Made by a program: the position numbers and the translations under genes. Below are positions 26,489 through 36,593 of a stretch of 64,000 nucleotides of DNA, piece after piece. Position 1 is the stretch's first letter. Every line of letters starts with the position of its first letter. Under the pieces are notes generated by a model, which was given only the letters and a program-made list of their open reading frames with translations, ran no database searches and had not been told where the DNA came from. This DNA comes from Acidobacteriaceae bacterium. GTDB taxonomy: Bacteria; Acidobacteriota; Terriglobia; Terriglobales; Acidobacteriaceae. The DNA lies in the NCBI GenBank assembly GCA_903642235.1, contig CAHJWL010000005.1:124001-188000 (forward strand), read 5' to 3'.

Positions 26489-29041
26489 TCATTCGGAACG
26501 CAGTGCGTGCATGGGCTCGACGCTGGCCGCGCGGCGGGCCGGGATGGCGCCGGCGATCAGCGTGCTGAGAGCAAGCACTGTGCAGGCGGTAAGAAGGGTG
26601 ACCGGATCGTGGCCTCGAACGCCGAAGAGTTGCGACTGGAGAAGATGGCCGACAAGGAGAGCGCAGGGTATGCCGAAAGCCAGACCGATAAGGGTCTGCG
26701 TGACGGCTCCGCGAAGGATGAGCGCGAGGATGCCGATGCGATCGGAGCCCAAGGCCATACGGAGGCCGATCTCAGAGACGCGACGGCTGACACCGTACGA
26801 GGTAAGCCCGTAGAGACCGATGGAGGCGAGAACAAGGGCGAGAAGGCCGAAGAGCGTTGTCAGGCTGACCACAAGCTCCTGCTGGGTAAAGTAGGTGCTG
26901 ACCTGATCGGTGTAAGTGCTGAGCTTCAGAATGGGTATGGCTGGATCTATGCCGTGCAGGGTGGAGCGGAGCGCGTTGGCAGCGGCTGCGGGATCGCCTT
27001 GGTAGCGAACGATGACGTTTCCGGCGAAATGCTCGAACTGCTGGTTCTTATTGGCTTGCTCTATCAAGGTCGGTGTCGCATTGATGGTGTCGAAGGTGGT
27101 GAGCTGGGTTAGCGGCGTGAAGAACATCGGGCGAGCGGCTTCGGTGAGGTCGTTGTTGCTGAGATTGTCGACTACGCCGATGACCTGGTACTCGCTGGTC
27201 ATGGAGCCGTCGGTGCCGAAGTGCTCGCCTACAGGCGCCTTCCCCGGCAAGAACTTGTCCGCAAAAGCTTTGTTGATGACCGCGACGTGGGGACTGGTAG
27301 CGGTGTCCTGCTGGTTGATGGTGCGACCAAGGAGCAGGTGGATACCGAGAGTCTCAAAAAAGTGCGGGCTGACGGAGGTATAGCTCGCATAGGTCTGGGT
27401 GTGGGGGTCTCCACCCGGAACCGCGATCCCCGTGCCCCAGTTGTTGTTGGCCATGGGGCCGTAGGTAGCGTAGGCAAAGCTCTGGACACCGGGGAGGTTG
27501 GTGAAAGCCTGATCGAGGCGGCGGTAGAGGCCGGCAAGCTGCTCGTACTGGTAGCCCGCTGCCTGGAGATCGATGAATGCGATAAGCCGGCCTTCAGGAT
27601 GGAAATGAAAATCCTGGTGTTCGAGATTATGGAGACTGGTGAGAAGCAGGCCGGTCATGCTGAGGAGAGTGATGGAGAGAGCAGACTGAAGAATCACGAG
27701 GATGCGCTGAGGGGAAGTGCTGCTGTTACCCATGCTGCGGTTGGCTCCGCGCAGAGCTTCAACGGGGTTGGCGCGAGAGGCGATCCAGGCAGGTGCTGTG
27801 CCGAACAGAACGCCGGTAGCCAGCGAAACGGCAAGGGCGAAGAGAAGGATGGGCCACGAGGGAGTGGCGCTGAGCGGGACGATGTCAACGCCCCGCATGG
27901 CGAGAGCGAGGATCGCTCGGACACCGGCATAGGCGAGGGCGATAGCAAGGGCGCCGCCGGCGAGGGCTACAACGAGCGACTCGACAAGCATCGTGCGAAT
28001 AAGGCGCAGACGGGACGCGCCGAGGGCAGTGCGGACGCTGATCTCCTGGCGGCGCGCAACCGCGCGGCCGAGCATGAGGTTGGCGATGTTGGCGCAGCAG
28101 ATAAGAAGTACGGCAGCGGCGAGAAGGAGCAGGAGCTTAAGGCTGGTCTCGTATTGCCGACCGAGATCGTTGATACCGCCGCCGGCTCGGGCCAGCTCGG
28201 TCGTCTGCTTTGCGACGTCTGCATCGGAGAAGCTATCGCCGGGGCTGCGATGCGCCCGGCTCCACCGCACAAGCTGGAGCTGCAGAGATCTCTCGATGGC
28301 GGGCACCGCCTTCGGATCCGGTATGCGGACCAGCAGGTCGAGCCAGTGCTGGTTAGGGTAGTCGCGCAGCTTTCGTTCGGGCTCCATCACGGGCTCCTGC
28401 GCGATCGGCATCCATACACCGGCTGGATTCGCAATGTTGCGTTCGCCTAGAAAGCCTGGAGCGGTGATGCCGACCACGGTAACGGGATGGCCAGTCAGGA
28501 GAAGGGTAGAGCCGATGAGGTGAGGATCGCTATGGAACTTCAGGGTCCAGACGGTGTGGCTGAGAACGGCGACCGGGGCGGCACCATCGCGGTCGTCTTC
28601 CGGGCGAAGCAGGCGGCCGGCAAAGGTGCGGACACCGAGGAAGGAGAAGTAGTCTCCGGAGACGAACCGCACGTCGAGCGGCTGAGATGCCTGGTCGTGT
28701 TCCGTGCGCGCACTTACATTGTCCGCGCCGGCGGCGACGGCCATGATGCCGTTCGTGCCGGGGGTGTTATCGCGAAATTGCTGGTAGAGGTCGTAAGAGA
28801 AGATGCGCCAGTCGCCCTGCATACTGCCGTCATCGCAGCACTCGATGGTCTTGCCGATCTTGTAGAGCTGCTCGGGATGGCTGACCGGGAGAGAGCGGAG
28901 CAGGACCTGGTAGACGAGCGTGAAGATAGCCGTGGTGGCACCGATGCCGAGGGCAAGCGTCAGCATGGCGGTAAGTGCAAAGCCGGGGGATCGGCGGAGT
29001 TGTCGGACGGCGTAGCGGATGTCCTCAAGAAGCGTGATCAT
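26489..29041 (-). CDS. ADOP-type ABC permease 5
   Basis: Large permease of the acidobacterial duplicated orphan permease (ADOP) type, 850 residues, built as two MacB-periplasmic/FtsX units in tandem. It starts with the family opening LLEDIRYAVRQLRRSPGFAL, a first span (ALGIGATTAIFTLVY), a periplasmic domain, then the first FtsX block (LLLLLAAAVLLICCANIANLML, followed by VRTALGASRLRLIRTMLVES). The second unit has RILVILQSALSITLLSMTG, another periplasmic domain and the FtsX block ending in PARRAASVEPMHALRSE. It is the last permease in the row, adjoining the ATPase B gene. The substrate is unknown; MacB relatives move lipids, peptides or macrolides across the envelope. Confidence 0.92.
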   Translation of the reverse strand: MITLLEDIRYAVRQLRRSPGFALTAMLTLALGIGATTAIFTLVYQVLLRSLPVSHPEQLYKIGKTIECCDDGSMQGDWRIFSYDLYQQFRDNTPGTNGIMAVAAGADNVSARTEHDQASQPLDVRFVSGDYFSFLGVRTFAGRLLRPEDDRDGAAPVAVLSHTVWTLKFHSDPHLIGSTLLLTGHPVTVVGITAPGFLGERNIANPAGVWMPIAQEPVMEPERKLRDYPNQHWLDLLVRIPDPKAVPAIERSLQLQLVRWSRAHRSPGDSFSDADVAKQTTELARAGGGINDLGRQYETSLKLLLLLAAAVLLICCANIANLMLGRAVARRQEISVRTALGASRLRLIRTMLVESLVVALAGGALAIALAYAGVRAILALAMRGVDIVPLSATPSWPILLFALAVSLATGVLFGTAPAWIASRANPVEALRGANRSMGNSSTSPQRILVILQSALSITLLSMTGLLLTSLHNLEHQDFHFHPEGRLIAFIDLQAAGYQYEQLAGLYRRLDQAFTNLPGVQSFAYATYGPMANNNWGTGIAVPGGDPHTQTYASYTSVSPHFFETLGIHLLLGRTINQQDTATSPHVAVINKAFADKFLPGKAPVGEHFGTDGSMTSEYQVIGVVDNLSNNDLTEAARPMFFTPLTQLTTFDTINATPTLIEQANKNQQFEHFAGNVIVRYQGDPAAAANALRSTLHGIDPAIPILKLSTYTDQVSTYFTQQELVVSLTTLFGLLALVLASIGLYGLTSYGVSRRVSEIGLRMALGSDRIGILALILRGAVTQTLIGLAFGIPCALLVGHLLQSQLFGVRGHDPVTLLTACTVLALSTLIAGAIPARRAASVEPMHALRSE

Positions 29042-29052
29042 AAGAGACCTCG

Positions 29053-31578
29053 TTACTCGGTGCGAAGAGCTTCTGTGGGGCTGACCGAGGCAGCTCGTCG
29101 GGCCGGGAGAACCGCGGCGACAAGAGCGATCAGCGTGATGATCAGAACAACAGTGGCGAGAGTGACGGGATCGGCGGGCGAGACGCCATAGAGCTGGCTC
29201 CGGAGGAGGCGGGTAAGGAGGAAGGCAGCGGGAAGAGCGAGTACAAAGCCAATACCAGCGAGTCGGAGTACGTCGGAGACAACGATGCGAACAACGGCCA
29301 GACGGGAAGAGCCAAGGGCGATCCGCACCCCAATCTCACGGGTACGCTGGGCGGTGGTGAAGGCTAGAACGCCGTAGATGCCAATGCCGGCGAGCAGCGT
29401 AGCAAGATTGCCAAAGGAGACGGCGAGCAGGGCGATGATCCTTTCGTTCGCCAGGCTGTCATCAATCTGCGCATCCATGGTGCGCAGGGCCACAAGAGCC
29501 AGCGACGGATCAAGCTGTTGCATCGTGCGTCGCACGGTGGGAAGAAGCTCTCCCGGTGAGGTGGCAACGCGCAGATAGACAAAGAGGTTGGCCGGCCCGT
29601 TGTCCTGCGAGAGCGGCTGGAACTCCGTTGCTTTGGCGTCATCGCGGACGTTTTCATGCCGGAAGTCGCGAACGATGCCGACGATCTCGGTATCAAGTTT
29701 CGGATGATTGCTGGCGCTGTTGGACATCTGACGCCCGAGACAAGTGGCGACGCTGCCGTTGCAGAAGTGCTGGACGAAGGCCTGGTTCACAATCGCAACG
29801 CGCTGGCTGGTCGCGCTATCGGAGTCGGTGAAGGCTCGGCCGGCGAGCAGAGGAACCTCAAAGGCGCGAAAGTAAGTGGGGTTGATGAACTCTTTCTCAA
29901 CGTCAAAGTCGTCGTCAGCCGGTGGCACGTAGCCGGCCACGCTGACGTTGCCGCCATGATCGTCGCCGGCGAGCTGGGCGAGAGTCGTGGCGGCGATGGA
30001 TTGAACGCCAGGCAGGGCAGAAAGAGTGTCGATGACACGTTTTTGGAAAGCCGGGATGGCGGTGGACGGATAGCCGGAAAGCTTTGGATTGATGCCGAAG
30101 GTGACGAGGTGAGTGGCGTTGAAGCCGAGGTCAATGGCGCGAAGCTTCTGCATCGTTCGAACAAAGAGGCCGGCGCCGACCAGCAGAAGCACAGATAGAC
30201 CAATCTGAAAGCAGACGACGCTCCGGTGGAGACTGAGCAGGGAACCAGAGCTGGTGCCCGCTGTCTGGCGCAGAGCTCCGGTGAGATCCGGGCGGCGGAG
30301 CTGGAAGGCGGGAGCAAGAGAGAAGACGATACTGACGGCCATGGCGACGACGAAGTTGAACGCGAGCAGACGCGTGTCGAGGATGGCGGAAAAGGCAACC
30401 TGTGTTTGATCGCCGGCAAGCCGGGAAAGGAGAGTTCGGATGGCCAGCGGGGCCAGCAGCATACCGAGAAAGCCGCCGGCAGCGCTAAGCAGAAGACCCT
30501 CCAGCAGAAGCTGGCCCACGATCCGCGAGGAGCCGGCACCGAGAGCATACCGAAGCGAGAACTCCCGCACCCGTCCTGCGGAACGAACCAGCAGCAGCCC
30601 GGCGACGTTGACAGAGGCGATGAGAAGAACGAGCAGAGCCATGGCCATGACAGCGAGAAGCGGCATTCTGAAGCTGTCACGCTGGTAAGAGAAGCCGCGG
30701 GCGCCGGGCTTGAGCAGCATGCGGCTATGCGTCAGAAAGTCATCGGTGAACCGCTGCGATCGTGTGCCTAGAGCCTTCAACTCCTCAGCGCGCAACGCAT
30801 GCCAGAGAGGATTCATGGCGGCTTCAGCGTGGCTCCGCGACTCGCGCGAGGAAAGACGCCCAAGTATGTTGATCCATTTGTCCGTATGGTCGGACAGCCT
30901 CTTCTCCTGACCGGGAAGGATCTGGCCCGTCATTGACATGGGAACGAACACGCCGGGTGTCTCGCCCCAGATTGCGGAGCGAAAACGACGTGCGGCAACG
31001 CCCACAACCTGAAACGGATGGCCGTTCACAGAGACCAGGGAGCCGATCACGGAAGGATCCGCGCCAAGATGGTCGCGCCAGAAATCGAAGGACAGCACAG
31101 CAACCGGATTGGCGTTCGGCGCGCTGTCGTCACGTGCGGACAAGACGCGCCCCAGAGCTGGAGCGACGCCAAGAACGGCGAAGTAGTCGCCGCTGACGAG
31201 CTCTGCGCGGATGGCTTCGGAGTGGCCGTTATGAGCGAAGCCGACGTCGGCGGGGGCGGAGGCGATCAGGCCTTCGAAGACACGATTCTGTTCACGCAGA
31301 TCGCGATACATCGGGACGGAGAAGTACGCTTCTCGATCGCCACCTTGGCTGGAGTAATGACCCTCCCACGCTGTGCCGGTGCCTTCGAGGATCACCAGCT
31401 GTGCGGGATCGCGAACGGGCAGAGAACGAAGCAGTGCCTGGTCGAGTAGAGAGAAGATCGCGGTGTTGGCTCCAATGCCGAGCGCGAGCGTGAGAGTGAC
31501 CGTCAAGGCAAAGACCGGGGCGCGGCCAAGCTGACGGAGTGCAAAGCGAAGATCCTGGAGCAAGCTGCGGGGCGACAT
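29053..31578 (-). CDS. ADOP-type ABC permease 4
   Basis: A duplicated FtsX/MacB-type permease of 841 residues. It opens with SLLQDLRFALRQLGRAPVFA and a span with ALGIGANTAIFSLLDQALL, continues with a periplasmic domain containing EYxAVLGVAPALGR-type sequence, the FtsX block (MALLVLLIASVNVAGLLLVRSA, RYALGAGSSRIVGQLLLEG), a second periplasmic domain (LLAGRAFTDSDSATSQRVAI) and a final FtsX block (GIYGVLAFTTAQRTREIGVRIALG) ending PARRAASVSPTEALRTE. Spacing to the next permease is 11 bp. Each permease in the row is clearly homologous but diverged, so these are old duplications rather than a recent amplification. Confidence 0.92.
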   Translation of the reverse strand: MSPRSLLQDLRFALRQLGRAPVFALTVTLTLALGIGANTAIFSLLDQALLRSLPVRDPAQLVILEGTGTAWEGHYSSQGGDREAYFSVPMYRDLREQNRVFEGLIASAPADVGFAHNGHSEAIRAELVSGDYFAVLGVAPALGRVLSARDDSAPNANPVAVLSFDFWRDHLGADPSVIGSLVSVNGHPFQVVGVAARRFRSAIWGETPGVFVPMSMTGQILPGQEKRLSDHTDKWINILGRLSSRESRSHAEAAMNPLWHALRAEELKALGTRSQRFTDDFLTHSRMLLKPGARGFSYQRDSFRMPLLAVMAMALLVLLIASVNVAGLLLVRSAGRVREFSLRYALGAGSSRIVGQLLLEGLLLSAAGGFLGMLLAPLAIRTLLSRLAGDQTQVAFSAILDTRLLAFNFVVAMAVSIVFSLAPAFQLRRPDLTGALRQTAGTSSGSLLSLHRSVVCFQIGLSVLLLVGAGLFVRTMQKLRAIDLGFNATHLVTFGINPKLSGYPSTAIPAFQKRVIDTLSALPGVQSIAATTLAQLAGDDHGGNVSVAGYVPPADDDFDVEKEFINPTYFRAFEVPLLAGRAFTDSDSATSQRVAIVNQAFVQHFCNGSVATCLGRQMSNSASNHPKLDTEIVGIVRDFRHENVRDDAKATEFQPLSQDNGPANLFVYLRVATSPGELLPTVRRTMQQLDPSLALVALRTMDAQIDDSLANERIIALLAVSFGNLATLLAGIGIYGVLAFTTAQRTREIGVRIALGSSRLAVVRIVVSDVLRLAGIGFVLALPAAFLLTRLLRSQLYGVSPADPVTLATVVLIITLIALVAAVLPARRAASVSPTEALRTE

Positions 31579-31587
31579 GGCGGTCTC

Positions 31588-34125
31588 CTATTCGGCGCGA
31601 AGAGCTTCGGTCGGTTCAATCGATGCGGCGCGTCGTGCCGGGAGCAGACTGGCTGCCAGCGCTGCAGAGAGCATGGCTGCACTTGCGACGGCCAGCGACA
31701 CACCCTGGCCGGCATAGATCGAATCAGCAGCGCCGGACCCGGTCCGCGTTATGCCCGCAATGAAGGCGGTGAGCAGCCGATGCACGGCAAGGCTGCCCGC
31801 TACGCCGAGAACGAGGCCGGCGGCAGTCAGCGACAGACCCGTGCTCAGCACCAGGCGAAGAATCTGCAGGCGGCAGGCTCCAAGCGCCATGCGCACTCCG
31901 ATCTCCCGCGTGCGCGAAGCGACCTGAAAGCTGAGCAGGCCAAACAGGCCGATGACCGTCAGCAGCAGGGCAAATGCGGCGAACGCGCCTGAAAGCCAGG
32001 AGAAGAAGCGCGGAGCGGCGATCGTGTGATCGATGAAGCTCTGCATCGGGACGAACTTGCTCGCTGGCACCTCCGGATCGACCGAGGCAATGGCCGCAGC
32101 TGCGGCTCTCGAGAGATCGGGATTCCCCACGTCGGATGTGGCAGAGCCAGCGCCCCCCTGTCTGCGTTCACCGCTTCGCAGCACAAACGTCGTCGGAAAC
32201 CAGCCGTTGATCGCCCGCATGGTCTGATCGGAGATCTGCGAGAACGGGTGGTACACCGTGATCCTGGCGGCGTCAGCCAGATCGCGGTCGTGCGCATTGG
32301 CGACCACGCCGATGACGCGGCAGCGATCGCCGTCATCGACAACGTACTCACCGATTGGATTTCGGCTAGGCCACCAGAGCTCCGCGGTCCGCTGATTGAT
32401 AAGTGCAACATGAGGACTGGCGGCCGTGTCCAACAGGGAGATGTCGGTTCCCGTCTGCAGCGGTGTGCCCACTGTCTGGAAGTACCCGGGAGTGACGAAC
32501 CGGCTTTCGATATTCTGCTGCAGCTCCGTTCGCCCAAGAGGGTAGCCGTGGTTGTTGAGTCCTCGATCAAGCGGAAGTCCATTGACAGTCGCGACCTCCG
32601 CAACGCCAGGTATCTGTCGTAGTTTGTCTTCTATAGAAGCGACAAACTGCCGCGTGTGAAGGCTCGAAGCGTAGGTCTCTCCTCTGAGGTTGACCTGCAG
32701 CGCAGAGAGGTGCTCCGGCTGCACTCCCGAAGGGATCGATCGCAGGTCGAGAAAGGTCCCGAGCAGCACGGCACCCGTGGAGAGCAGCGTGGTAGCGAGC
32801 GCAACCTGGGCGACAAGCAGAGATCGTCCGACCCGCTGCTGCGGAACACTCCCACCCGCAGCACGTGACCCGTGCAGACGCGGGCTGACGGTGCTTCGAC
32901 TCACTCCGAGAGCGGGAAGCAAACCAAATACGAGTGTCGTAGCCATCCCGACAGCGGCGGCAAAGATCACGGACGGCATGTTGATGCCGGCACTCTGAAG
33001 CTGCGGCAGATCGATCGGAGACGCGGCCAGAAGCGTAGAAACAGCAACGGAGGCGACGCTCACGCCAAAGACTGAACCGGCCAGCGCGAGCACCAGGTTT
33101 TCCGTCACGAGAAGCCGGAACACGGAGCCTCGTCCGGCACCGAGCGCGATTCGTACCGCCACCTCCGCCTGCCGCTTTGCCGCACGTGCGGAGATGAGAC
33201 CCGCAAGGTTCAGGCAGGTCATTAGAAGAACAGCCAGCACTGCCGCCGAAAGTGCAAGCAGGCTGGAGCGGGCTCCGCTCACCAGGATCTGCTGCAGCGG
33301 CCAGAGTCTCTCTTCCGGAGTGCCCGCATGCCGTATCGCCCAGCTCTTATAGATCGGGAACTGGCGATAGAGGGCGCGTGTAAGCTCCGCAAGCTCGGCT
33401 GCTGCCTGGGTCGATGTAACCCCAGGCTTCAGGCGCGCAAGGACCTGGAAGTTATCGCCCCCGTAGCCGGGCGTCGTGGGCGAGAGATGGAGCGGCTGCC
33501 ACAGATCGGGCGCGTCCACAGTTGCAAAGCTAGAGGGCATTATGCCGATCACAGTGTAGGCGTCACCATTGAGGTGAATCACGCGGCCAAGGACCTGGGG
33601 GTCAGCATTCAGAGCGCTTCGCCAAAGACTCTCACTCAGCACCGCCGTGGGCGTCGCGTTCGGCAGGTCTTCTGCCGCGGTGAACGTGCGTCCCAGTCGC
33701 GGAGCCACCCCGAGCGTCGGCAGATAACCGGACGAGACCCGGAGCGACCGGATTGTCTTGCTGCTGACTGTGTCGTGCCCGCCGTCACTTGCGAAGTTCT
33801 GCTCAAGCGGGCCGTCATCGGCCACGCCGACACTCGCGAAGCTTGTCGCGTGCTCGCGCAGAAAGTCAGCCGTTTGCCCCGTCTGCTCCGCGCTCGGGTC
33901 CTCCCCTACCCGCGTGAACGCGACTCCAACCAGTTCCGCAGCATGTGGATAGGGCAGCGGTGCCAGCAGCGTGCTGCGCACGATCGAGTACATCGCCGTC
34001 GTCGCGCCGATGCCAAGGCCTAACGTCAGCACTGCCGTTGCCGTGAACCCTGGCGACCGGCGAAGCTGACGAAGAACAAAGCGAAGATCAGATCGGACAT
34101 CCTGAAGCAGACTTTGCAGAGACAC
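31588..34125 (-). CDS. ADOP-type ABC permease 3
   Basis: The middle permease of the row, 845 residues. Its opening has a short extra stretch (LLQDVRSDLRFVLRQLRRSPGF) compared with its neighbours, followed by LGIGATTAMYSIVRSTLL. The first FtsX block contains LLMTCLNLAGLISARAAKRQ and VRIALGAGRGSVFRLLVTE; the second unit begins near QQRVGRSLLVAQVALATTLL and ends PARRAASIEPTEALRAE. A Gly/Ser/Arg-rich loop (SGERRQGGAGSATSDVGNP) in the second periplasmic domain is unusual. It is linked to permease 2 by 8 bp and to permease 4 by 9 bp, consistent with one transcript. Confidence 0.92.
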   Translation of the reverse strand: MSLQSLLQDVRSDLRFVLRQLRRSPGFTATAVLTLGLGIGATTAMYSIVRSTLLAPLPYPHAAELVGVAFTRVGEDPSAEQTGQTADFLREHATSFASVGVADDGPLEQNFASDGGHDTVSSKTIRSLRVSSGYLPTLGVAPRLGRTFTAAEDLPNATPTAVLSESLWRSALNADPQVLGRVIHLNGDAYTVIGIMPSSFATVDAPDLWQPLHLSPTTPGYGGDNFQVLARLKPGVTSTQAAAELAELTRALYRQFPIYKSWAIRHAGTPEERLWPLQQILVSGARSSLLALSAAVLAVLLMTCLNLAGLISARAAKRQAEVAVRIALGAGRGSVFRLLVTENLVLALAGSVFGVSVASVAVSTLLAASPIDLPQLQSAGINMPSVIFAAAVGMATTLVFGLLPALGVSRSTVSPRLHGSRAAGGSVPQQRVGRSLLVAQVALATTLLSTGAVLLGTFLDLRSIPSGVQPEHLSALQVNLRGETYASSLHTRQFVASIEDKLRQIPGVAEVATVNGLPLDRGLNNHGYPLGRTELQQNIESRFVTPGYFQTVGTPLQTGTDISLLDTAASPHVALINQRTAELWWPSRNPIGEYVVDDGDRCRVIGVVANAHDRDLADAARITVYHPFSQISDQTMRAINGWFPTTFVLRSGERRQGGAGSATSDVGNPDLSRAAAAAIASVDPEVPASKFVPMQSFIDHTIAAPRFFSWLSGAFAAFALLLTVIGLFGLLSFQVASRTREIGVRMALGACRLQILRLVLSTGLSLTAAGLVLGVAGSLAVHRLLTAFIAGITRTGSGAADSIYAGQGVSLAVASAAMLSAALAASLLPARRAASIEPTEALRAE

Positions 34126-34133
34126 GGCTTCTC

Positions 34134-36569
34134 CTACTCGCTCCGAAGAGCATGCATCGGGTCGACGTTGGCGGCGCGCCGGGCGGGGATCAGGGTCGCG
34201 CTCAGCACGGCAAGGGAGAGCACGGCAGCGGTGCTCAGGAGCAGCTCCGGCGTTTCGGCCGTGCTGCCGTGGATCTGCGTGGAGATCACCTTTGCGGCCA
34301 GCGCACTGCCGACCATGCCGAAGCCAAGGCCTGTGGCAAGCATTCGGACGGAGTCTCCGAGCACCATGCGAAGAATGCCGCCGCGGCTGGATCCAAGCGC
34401 CATCCGCAGACCCAGCTCGCGCATGCGCTGCGTCATGTCAAAGGCCACCAGCCCGTAGACGCCAAGCACCACCAGCAGCAAGGACACTCCAGCAAACGCC
34501 GTAAGCAGGCCGGCGTTCAGCCGCGGTTGTGTAAGCGTTCCGTCGACTGTTGTTGCCAGCGGCGTAAAGCCGCCGACGGTGGCCGATCCATTCAGTCCCG
34601 TCACGATACGGCGGATCGCCGGTTCGAGCGCCGATCCCGGCAGCGTGGAGCGAATCGCAAACTGAGTGTGTGGCCATCCCCCGTTCTCCGGCCCGTAGAC
34701 CTCAGGCCCAGGCGGCTGCGAGAGCGCACCTCCGGTACCGCGGACATCACCGATAACGCCGATAATCTCGGTTGAGCCGAGATCGTCCTGATTCACGCCC
34801 AGCGGCGTCACGAGCCGGTGCCCGACCGCACTCTTTCCCGCGAAGTAGCGTGCGGCAAACGCCTGATTGATGATCGCCACCGCCGGTGCATGCGGTGCAC
34901 TGTCGTGATCCGTAAAGAGGCGGCCGGCAAGCACTGGGATATGCATTGCATGCACATAACCGGGACTGAACGATCGTCCTTCGGCCACAACGCTGTCATG
35001 ATGCTGCGTAGTCGTCTCTCCGGCGATATCGAACGTGCTGCGATAGCTGAAATCGGACAGGGGGAGAGCCGTGATAGCGCCCACACCTGAGACCCCGGGC
35101 AGAGCGGCGATGGCTGCTTCGGTCTGCTGGTAGAGGCGATGCCGATCCTCTTCTTTAATGTTCCAGCCGATGTCAACACTGCAGGTCTGGAGGTTCTCCG
35201 TATCGAATCCCAGAGGAGTATCGAGCAGCCGGTAAAGCTCCCGTAGAACAGCCGCTGACAGTGTAAGCAGGATCAGCGAGAGCGCAATCTGCGTCACCGT
35301 AAAGAGACCGCCGATCCGACGCTGGCGGCCGCCAACAGTATTCTGCCTCGCCGCCGTCGTCGCTCCCAAACGAGTAAAGCGGAGAGCCGGCAGCAGGCCG
35401 GTCGCCGCCGCAAGAAACAGAGCGACGGTGCACGAGACCGCCAGCACACTCGCGTCGAGGTGCGGCGTATCCACCCTGAGCAGCACAGCCGGAAGGCGCA
35501 GAGTCAGCAGGCGAAGGCAGAGAATAGCCAGCCCGATGCCGGCGGCGGTTCCGGTCAGCACAAGAGTGAGAGTCTCCGTGAGCAACTGCTGGATCAACCT
35601 GCCGCTCGAAACACCCAGAGCGCCACGAAGGGCAAATTCGCCGCGGCGCATAGCATTGCGGGAGAGCTGCAGCCCGGCAAGATTGGCAGCCACCACCAGC
35701 AGCACTAGACCCACGGCAGCGGACAGCAGCAGGAGACCGCGACGGACCGTGCCGAACAAACTTGTGCGCAGATCCGTTACATCAAACGCCCAAATGGCGT
35801 CCGTCGCTGGGTAAGCACGCGCCAGTTGCGCTGCGAGAAGTGCAGTCTGCCGGGCGCCCGTGGCGACTGTCTCCGTCGAATGAAGCCGGGCGATCACATT
35901 GAGAAAGCGGCTCCCATCACCGCGATACCCTTCAAACTGCGCTCGGGTGAGGCGGCCGGGGTACCAGACCTCAATACCGCCCGGCAGGTCAAAGCGCGCG
36001 GGCATCACGCCGATGATGGTCGCGTGGTCAGTGCCCAGCCGGACCACGCGGCCGAGGATCTTTGGATCTGCGGAGAACGTCGATCGCCAGAGACCATGGC
36101 TAATCACGGCGACATACGGAGCATTCTGAACATCATCCGCCGCGGTGATGGTACGGCCGAGCAGAGGCGCTGCACCAATCGTTCGGAAAAACTCTCCGGA
36201 GACGCCCGCTCCGGAGACGCGCATCGGATCGCGCCCCTCAAGCACAAGCTGCCCGTCGCTCTTGTAGTAGAAACCGACACTCGCAAACAGCGGATGACCG
36301 CCATGCATGAAGGCGGTGAGGTCAACCACCCGAGCCATCGTCATAATTCCATTTGTCTTGAAGCCGTTCGTATTGCGATCTCGAACTGTTACAAGTTCGT
36401 AGGGATGAGGGTAGGGCAGCTGATTCAGCAGCGTGGCGCGCAGCACACCCGAGAGAGCAGCCGTCGCACCCACGGAGAGCGCCAGGGTGCCGACCACAGT
36501 GAGAGAGAAAAACGGAGCGCGGCGTAGCTGCCGAAGCGCGAATCGAAGATCCTGGAAGAAGCTGCTCAT
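34134..36569 (-). CDS. ADOP-type ABC permease 2
   Basis: A duplicated permease of 811 residues from ATG 36569 (MSSFFQDLRFALRQLRRAPF), which has GAGG 8 nt upstream; a GTG at 36593 directly after the upstream stop is an alternative. The first FtsX block has VGLVLLVVAANLAGLQLSRNA and LRGALGVSSGRLIQQLLTE; the second ends PARRAANVDPMHALRSE. Compared with its neighbours the first periplasmic domain is shorter, with YYKSDGQLVLEGRDPMRVSG. Like the others it lacks an ATPase domain, so it must use one or both of the separate ATPases in the operon. Confidence 0.91.
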   Translation of the reverse strand: MSSFFQDLRFALRQLRRAPFFSLTVVGTLALSVGATAALSGVLRATLLNQLPYPHPYELVTVRDRNTNGFKTNGIMTMARVVDLTAFMHGGHPLFASVGFYYKSDGQLVLEGRDPMRVSGAGVSGEFFRTIGAAPLLGRTITAADDVQNAPYVAVISHGLWRSTFSADPKILGRVVRLGTDHATIIGVMPARFDLPGGIEVWYPGRLTRAQFEGYRGDGSRFLNVIARLHSTETVATGARQTALLAAQLARAYPATDAIWAFDVTDLRTSLFGTVRRGLLLLSAAVGLVLLVVAANLAGLQLSRNAMRRGEFALRGALGVSSGRLIQQLLTETLTLVLTGTAAGIGLAILCLRLLTLRLPAVLLRVDTPHLDASVLAVSCTVALFLAAATGLLPALRFTRLGATTAARQNTVGGRQRRIGGLFTVTQIALSLILLTLSAAVLRELYRLLDTPLGFDTENLQTCSVDIGWNIKEEDRHRLYQQTEAAIAALPGVSGVGAITALPLSDFSYRSTFDIAGETTTQHHDSVVAEGRSFSPGYVHAMHIPVLAGRLFTDHDSAPHAPAVAIINQAFAARYFAGKSAVGHRLVTPLGVNQDDLGSTEIIGVIGDVRGTGGALSQPPGPEVYGPENGGWPHTQFAIRSTLPGSALEPAIRRIVTGLNGSATVGGFTPLATTVDGTLTQPRLNAGLLTAFAGVSLLLVVLGVYGLVAFDMTQRMRELGLRMALGSSRGGILRMVLGDSVRMLATGLGFGMVGSALAAKVISTQIHGSTAETPELLLSTAAVLSLAVLSATLIPARRAANVDPMHALRSE

Positions 36570-36593
36570 GGCATAGCCTCGAAGGGACTGCAC

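Noticed and set aside
27221..28450. A 409-codon plus-strand frame across ADOP permease 5
   Set aside because: Antisense to a well-supported permease; composition dominated by Gly, Glu, Arg and Ala. Similar shadow frames occur across all five permeases.
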